Shown piece by piece: positions 51,501 to 60,500 of a stretch of 64,000 bases of DNA. Origin of the DNA: Gigantopelta aegis (lineage: Eukaryota; Mollusca; Gastropoda; Neomphalida; Peltospiridae); the NCBI RefSeq assembly GCF_016097555.1, contig NC_054708.1, positions 18,510,596 to 18,574,595 on the forward strand, written 5' to 3'. The notes beneath the pieces were generated by a model, which saw nothing but the letters and a program-made list of their open reading frames with translations, did not search any database and had not been told where the DNA came from. Within the stretch, counting starts at the first letter, position 1, and each line of letters starts with the position of its first letter. The translations under genes were made by a program, and so were the position numbers.

Positions 51501-54500
51501 CCCAACCCCCATCAATAAAAAAACGAAGTACAGATGGCAATAATTTTGTTTTAAAAATGGAAGTTAGTTTTGCCGGTTGTTGCACTAATCTGTAGAACTA
51601 ATCCTACATGTACACACGAGTGCTATACACATAAAACAATAGTTTTCCTGCTTTAACCAATCAAGACTTTATTGTTTACAAATTAATAAGCTTACAGAAG
51701 GTGCTTACCGCGTGCAGTTTTTCTTAATCCTTATAATTGTTATAAAAACAAAAACCGAAAACAAACAAAACAAAATTTGAAGGCACAAGCTACTAGTACT
51801 CGGTAACTTAAGTTTGATTGAAACAATATTTATTGCCTTCAAAATACTAGTTCAAAACTGTTTGTGATTAGAGTAAAGTAGCGACGTGTACTATAAATAA
51901 AATTGTGAAACATCTGAACATAGCCTAGTCCGGATTTTTTCACTTCCACATTTTTAAAGCCGCACACCCTAGTTCCATCCAGTGAAAATAAATTATAATT
52001 TGGTTAATCTACAAACCTGTAACACACTTAGATCACGTTTTTATCAAATGGAGTGAAAAAGCAGGTTTTATATCGATAAATACCATGGGAATCCCCATGT
52101 CCCAATTGCTTGAAATAATTTTGAAAGTTAGTATTCTGATGTCACCAGTAGATGTCGCTCGAAGCACAACAATGCCTACGTCACGACAAATTTCACAGAC
52201 TTGGGGTGCGTTTCTTTCACCTCTCCTGGACATGTTCCAACTGTTCTGTCCTGGTTGTATCCCCTCTCCAGATATCGTAAGACTTAGCAAAATTATTGGT
52301 TTTAAGGGTTTGTAACGTTTTGTATTGAGACACTTGTCTGAACCTTATTGTTACTGAAAATGTTCACGAACTGTGAAGAAAAATCTCGCAAATGAACAAC
52401 AACAAATCGTATGTTGATTGCGTGAACCGTGCATGAGAAAACAAACCGAACCAAAATGATAACGATCACGTGATATACCAACGTCTGTGACATTGAAATG
52501 GAAATATCCCCTCTAAAAATAGATTAGACCTTGTCTGCTCAACGTTTTTTTCTCAGATGTGCGTGCGATTTTATGAAATACGGAAAATGCATTTTGTGGT
52601 ATTACAAAAACCAGGATTACCAAAAAACAATTCAGGTGAATGGAAATGTATATTCTAAATAATAAACGGTAAGTAAAGTGCAATTTTATTTGTGAAAAAA
52701 TTGGTTTAATAGCGAAAAACAACGCCATAATGGTTAACAACTAGCCGTAACTAGGGTGTGTCCCTTTAAGATACTGTGATTGTGCATGTTTACTTCCGTC
52801 GTTGAACATGTGTAGACTCCAGAGGTGGGGAAAAGCCCTTTTCTCCCGGTCTGGGACCGATTCTCGATCTTTGAGACCGAAATTATTTTTTAAAAACGTG
52901 TGTTTGCCGGTCCCACTTTTGTCATTCTTGTCGGTCCGAAGCACCTGTCCATTTCTATTATTGGAACAAATTCTTATCCGTCAAGTGGACCGGCCTGCCC
53001 AGACATCGGTATCTCATGCATGATGTAAAATAATAAATAAATAGTGGTCAATATGGCTGGTGTTTCAGACATCTGTGATTTTAAAGTCTGCCTAAGTATA
53101 TATCATCTGTCACTGAAGTCGGACCTACAGTAGTGTCAATCCACAGCCACTAGGCTAGACATTAATTTTGTCAAAGTTGCTGAGCCGGTCAAACGATTAA
53201 AGAGACGTTAACAATAACACCATTCTTGGCGAGAGAGCCATCAAGGTATTACATACACTCCAATTAAAACAAAGGACCCAGAGTTTGCAACTGGTTACAA
53301 TCAACACCTGTCAACACCTATGTATGGAGCTTTATCGGGTCGAGTGTCCTAGTCCGAAACAAGAGACTTTTGTGCAATACAAACTGCTTGAAATAGCATA
53401 AAATATACTGAAATAATTTATAAATGTATTTATTGTTGACTGTTCAATGTAGTCTATCCAATAATTATAAAAGGATTTTAAAATTAAGAAAAGGTTTCCA
53501 CTTTTTTGTCAACGAGTGGGAGTAAGCAGAACAGCTACATGTACAGGTTATCTCAAGAGCCAGTAGAGGTCAGATTTCATCCAATCAGCGATGACGTTAT
53601 TAATCTCTTTGTCTAAACATGTGCTGGCTCAGGCTGTCAAACACTTCAACGGTGCGATCTTTTATTAATTTTCAGGACACCGTACTGAATACTGGTACTT
53701 TTTATACATATATGGGATTTAAATTCATAACTTTTATTCCTTCTTTATATTATTTATTCCATTATGTAAAATATATATACAATTTGTGTTTGGTTTTTTC
53801 ACTGATGTGATAAAAAAAAATTTTTTATTCCATTCTTTTTTCCACTCGCACCCCCCTCCCCCCTCCCCCCTCCGTTAATGATGACATCAAGTGGGACCGA
53901 TTGACAATTTTATTTTTCCCCACCCCTGGTAGACTCGTGGAGCACCGCTTTTTTCCTACTAGCCTAGTACATCGGAAATAATGTGGCATAGTTGAACGAG
54001 ACTACATATTTTTTATATTTTTGGTCAGCCTTTATTTTCGCGTGGAATATATTTTCACGAATTTCATTCATACGCGAAAAATGCGAAAATAAATTCCACA
54101 TGAAAATAAAGTATTCTACAGTAATTGATCAATGGCTACTGGATGTCAAACATTTAGTAATTAGTGTTAGGGGAGACCCTCTTAATAAGTAAAGGGTCTT
54201 TAATACGCACCATCCCCAGGGCTTCTAGATTTTGTGGAATGGGAATAATTTGTTATCACAGTTGTATGATATGGTTACAAATTTCACTCGGTGAAACATT
54301 AATCATATATTACACGAATATTAAACATCCACTATTCATAGCTCCATTGGAAGCATGTTGTATTACTGGTTGTGACTGCTGGAGTTGTAGTAGGCTTAAT
54401 TGAGTTTTAAATTATAAATTATTTCATACATTAGTAAATAGCTTTTGAAGGAAGGAAATGTTTTATTTAACGATGCACTCAAAACATTTTATTTACGGTT

Positions 54501-57500
54501 ATATGGCGTCAGACATATGGTTAAGGACCACACAGATATTGAGAGAGGAAACCCGCTGTCGCCACTTCATGGGCTACTCTTTTCGATTAGCAGCAAGGAG
54601 TCTTTTATATGCACCATCCCACAGACAGGATAGCACATACCACGGCCTTTTGATATACCAGTCGTGGTGCACTGGCTGGAGCGAGAAATAGCTTGTGATG
54701 TCCAGAGGTGTTCATTATGTGAGGTGGTTCAATTCTATGATGAAAGCACCTCAGACAAGTGCTCTACAGACTGAGTCGCTAAACCATGCCGATTTAGTTA
54801 CCGGGTATTGCTAGTGTCCCTGCACATTTCTTTTTAAAATCATTATTCTGTAATATTTACTCATATTGCAGCAGTTTTCTGTTTGCTTATTGTTAACCAT
54901 GGTCATTACCTCAGAAAGTATTGATTAACACCAACCCTCATTATCTGCTGCTTTACTCTAATTATTTGTCCTTTTATGTGAAGCACTACGTATCAGAAAT
55001 TAAGAGAGAAATTCTATCATTTGATGTCTGTTTCTATGGAAACGCAAATAATGGTATCAACAAGATCTATATGTCAGTGCTGTTATCTGTTGTTGTCATG
55101 ATGAATGGAAAGGTCTGCTTTTATAATTGCAGCAGAATGTCATAGAATATAGTATTACAGTGTACAAATGTACTTTGGTCATCCTCTGGTACATATAGTA
55201 GGTCTCGTGTGGTGATGGTCAATTAAGAATATTGAAATTGGTTTTGTCCAATGCCCATTGCAGGGCTCACCCTGTGTGTTGCCAATTGCTAATTTTTATA
55301 CAAAATGGCTAAAATGTTTACACTTTGGCTAATAAAATATTCTTTAAATTAAACAAAGAAATGTTTTATTTAACGACACATTCAACACATTTTATTTATG
55401 GTTATATGGTGTCAGACATATGGTTAAGGACCATACAGATATTGAGAGAGGAAACCCGCTGTCTCCACTTCATGGGCTATTCTTTTCGATTAGCAGCAAG
55501 GGATCTTTTATATGCACCATCCCACAAACAGGGTAGTACATACCACAGCCTTTGATATACCAGTCATGATGCACTGGCTGGAACGAGAAATAGTGCAATG
55601 GAGCCACCGACAGGGATCGATCACACATTGACCGCGCATTGAGTGAGCACTGTACCACTGGACTACTTCCCGCCCTTCTTTAAATTAACCACATTTTAAT
55701 AATTTTCATGGAAATACTCTATATTTATGAAAATTGGCTAAACCAAAAAATTTTCCAGTGTGAGCCCTGCTATTCTGAATTTATTAGAAATACATTATAG
55801 GACACCTGTCTTGTGCGTAAATAAGTAATATATTCTATTTTGTTTCAGTGTGACTAAATGGAATATTAAGCAAAAGCCAGGGATAAAATTACAGCTCTCG
55901 AAATAAAGTTAAAAAGTTAAAGTTTGTTTAGTTTAATGACACCACTAGAGCACATAGATTTTATTAATCATCGGCAATTGGATATCAAACATTTAGTTAT
56001 TTTGACAACTTGCTACATTTTTCCATTAGTAGCAAGGGATCTTTTATATATGCATCATCCCGCAGACAGGATGGCACATACCACGGTCTTTGATATACTA
56101 TCAGTAGTATATATATTTTTTAAAAACCACATACACTCCAAAAAAATATTTTTAAAAATTAAGTGTCTAGATCAAGTAGAGCAATATAGATATCAAGAAA
56201 CAAAGTGTAGATATAAAAAAAAAATTAAAATGTGAAGAATTACAGAAGTGTAAATCTCAGAAAGCAAAATTGTGTAAATCTGTAGCTGTATTGATTTACA
56301 GAAACGGTGTGTAAACTTAAAGATTGCATTTAATATAGATCTGTAGAAGCAAATATAAAAAACCTAGAAAATTACAATGTGCTGCCTTTGATTAATCAAA
56401 TATTCACTTTGATGTTTTTCTATCAAGCAAGTCCAAAGTTTGTTCACAGTCATATTGATTGATTTGACCAGGTGTAGAGCTTAGGTGACAGCATCTGTTT
56501 GTCACAATACAAGCTTACCTAGCCTCTTGGTAATTATTTACAATCAGCAGTCATGTTGACAGCTTCCGAGCACAGACAGATTATCTCTGGCTTCACCTTG
56601 ATAATTGAACTACAGTGGAATCGGTGATGTTACAGTTACACACATTTCTCTATCACGGCTGATCATCTACCTCACCAAAGAGACTCAGAGTGGTGTTAAA
56701 TATTTATATGTGAGGTTGTAGAGTGGATAGAAATATATATTATGTATTTGTAAACTGACCACTGTTTGCTTCAGTCTACCAAACATGTTGTCAGGTGCTA
56801 AGAGTTCATCATTGGAAGAATGCTCCTAAATAGACTTCAGAATGTTTTTTCAAAGAAACTAATGGTTCAAGATGGAAGGAGTTGAAGTAATGGTTCTGTT
56901 AATTTATCAACAGAGTCAATTTAGAAAAAAAACAATGAACAATGATAATACATACATGGAATATATAGAAACATCTGTCTAATTAACATGAAATGGCCTA
57001 CACCAAGGTGTGAATTGACTGAACTGTAGAATCTGTTGTGTACTTTGATTAGTTTGGATGTGAATAGCTTTATTCTTTCACTTGCTGACTTTGATATGGA
57101 GGAAACCACATCTGTGCTAAGATCTGGCTACTGTCAAATCTATCAGTAGGATTACTGACCAGTGAACATTTTGGCTTTTCTGAAATAATGATGTTTAACT
57201 GGATTAGTTTGTTTATGGATTATTCGTTTAATAATAACAAAAATATGTTAGTGTCTTTTTGTGGATAAACATGGGGATATATACAATATGAGTTTTTAAA
57301 ACTTCAGCATATAATTACTGCTGTGAATGAAAGTGGTTTTCACAATATTTATTGACAAGAAAATAAATAAGAAATTCACCAATATGCATTCAAGATATTC
57401 TGACCATGTCATTTTCCAATGACCAAACTTCAAAGCCAATAGCTGAAAATGGCATCGTGAAAAAAACAATGTCTGCTTGATTGTACATCAGTTATTTCTG

Positions 57501-60500
57501 TGTTTAAAATATGGATGGATGTTTGACGGTGAAACCACTGCATCTGCCCCGACCATCTGTATACACCGAAGTAGAGATGATCATTTTCCACCAAAATGAA
57601 AAGGTCTTCACCATTTTGTCATTTTCTTTCTAGTACTTTTTTAGATGAAAATTGATATTTTAGTTTTTACTTAATGATAATCTGCTATTTTAATTTATGT
57701 TTTCCAATTTTTATAGCAGGTTTTGTTGTTTACAGTTACTTAATGATAATCTGATATTTTATATCTTTAATTTATGTTTTTCAATTTTTGGGGGCAGGTT
57801 TTGTTGTTTACAGTTATGGAGTAAATTTGCTGAGGCTTTAGTCAATTAATTTCTTACATATTTTCTCATTTGTATTTATCAGAAGATATATAAATAAACA
57901 ACCATCTTAGTTCCGTGTTTGAAATCCTTCTATAGACTTGGTGCTTTCATTTAGTTCCTTTGAGTTTAATTAGACTGGCCTCGGTGGTGTCGTGGTTAGG
58001 CCATCGGACTACAGGCTGGTAGGTACTGGGTTCGGATCCCAGTTGAGGCATGGGATTTTTAATCCAGATACCGACTCCAAACCCTGAGTGAGTGCTCCAC
58101 AAGGCTCAATGGGTAGGTGTAAACCACTTCACCGACCAGTGATCCATAACTGGTTCAACGAAGGACATGGTTTGTGCTATCCTGCCTGTGGGAAGCACAA
58201 ATAAAAGATCCCTTGCTGCTAATCGGAAAGAGTAGCCCATGTAATGGTGACAGCGGGTTTTCTCTCTCTATATCTGTGTGGTCCTTAACCATATGTCTGA
58301 CACCATATAACCGTAAATAAAATGTGTCGAGTGCATCGTTAAATAAAACATTTCTTTCTTTCTTGAGTTTAATTTCTGTAGTTATTGTTATTATTATTAT
58401 TCAGTTTATATTTGCTGGCATGTTAAGTTTAGGTCTGTAATCTTGTTACCTTTCTGAGGTTTTCTTTCCAACATTAAAGTTTTCAATTATGTCTCTAATA
58501 ACCTTCCGATGCTGCACCAGTTTGCTCAGTGAATTGGATAGTGTGTCAGGACTTCTAGATTATGGTAGCCCCACTCCCATGGCTAGTGATATTCAGTGTT
58601 GGGCTAGTAAATAACTACTATAACTAGCCCGACGGCTAGTGGGGGGAAAAAACCCTTGTCAAATGCTGCATTTAAGTCTTATTTTATAAATATGAATATC
58701 CTGCCATCTATGGGGTTTTAAGCTCTATCTCTCTCTTTAGGTGACATATCTGATTATTACTATTAGTAAAATTGTATTTATTTGAAGTAGGGCTTGTGAA
58801 ATTTTAATCATGGCCAGTAAATTTTTTAAATCACTGATCCCATGGCTAGTGGATTTTTATAAAATTCTAGAAGCCCTATTTATTTTCAGTCATGAATAAT
58901 CAACAGCAATCCCAAGGATAAATAATTATAATAAATATTAGGTTCTGTAAAGGAAAGGAATAATGGATGACATTTCAGCAGAGTTTTAAACTATGGCCAT
59001 TTAGCATCCATCAGGAGAAGGATAGAGGGGAAACCTGCTGCCACTACATAGGCTACCCTTAATGAAAGAGAAGCAAGAGATCTTTTATATGCAGTTTCCC
59101 ATAGACAGGATAATGCATTTAAAACAAAATTAAAAAGGAAAGAAAAAACCCCCAAAAGAGTCCACCAAAGGCAAATGATCCTGCAACCTACTGCACCTCG
59201 GACACATGGTCTACCACTGATCTACATCTTGCCTCCAGCAGATTCTTATGTTTGATTTATTTATTTGCACTAGGAATGCTCAATCAGTGTGAATAACAGA
59301 GATGAGACCTGGTTACGATTATTTTCATCTTTTTGTGTGTTTGTTTTTTAGGAAGGAAACAAAAAAAGCATTGCTAAAGAAAAATATGGTGACATTCCAC
59401 TGGAGTATGTCAACGTATATCGCACCAAGCCGACTCTGGGCCTGGCCATTGAAGGTGGAGCCAATACTCGACAGCCTCTCCCACGAGTTATCAATGTTCA
59501 GGTACCGGTTTATCTTCGATTCATCATTTTATATCGATGGAAAGAAATAAAGGATCACACAGACAGCAGCAAGAAATAATGACTACATCAAAAATCAATT
59601 CATATTGTTAGAAATTGACTGGGAACATATTGGCAGCACATTCAACACTACAGACATTCAATCCCACATTACAACTTGGTATGAAATACAGCCATTAATA
59701 CACTAGTTGTGAATTAAATTTGGTCTACAATTTGATGTGTTCCCTTATTTCTTCTCATCAGTATATTATAGCAATATTGTAAAACAATTTCTGGTTTCTA
59801 ATGAATAATGGTAACAAATGTCAATGATAGTTAAGGGAAACATATATTCTGACTTTGAAGGTAATGAAATAAAATTTGGAATTTTTACTTGCTTACTGTA
59901 GTAACATCTTGAAGGAAGAAGTTTGTTTTGTTTAATTAATGACACCACTAGAGCACATTGATTTAATAATCATTGGCTATTGGTAATTTTGACATATAGT
60001 CTTAGAGAGAAAACCCGCTACATTTTTCCATTAGTAGCGAGGGATCTTTTATATGCACCATCCCACAGACAGGACAGCACATACCACGGCCTTTGATATA
60101 CCAATTGTTGTGCACTGGCTGGAATGAGATGTGGGAGTTGGAATGAATGCTAATATTAGTTAATAGTTATTGCAATCAATTATAGGCTTAGTCATCTTAC
60201 AGGATATTTCTTCTCTTATTCTCTAGACCAAAGAAAAGTTTGTTTTATTTAACGATGCCTCTAGAGCACATTGATTTTTATCTTATCATCGGCTACTAGA
60301 CATCAAACATATGGTCATTCTGACATATTTCTTTAGAGGAATCTGCTGCCGCCACATAGGCTACTCTTTCCGATAAGCAGCAAGGGGTCTTTTATATGCA
60401 TTTTTCCAGACAGGACAGCACATACCATGACCTTTGATGAACCAGTTGTGGACCACTGGATGGAATGGAAAATAGCCCAAACTGCAAATGGGTCTACTAA

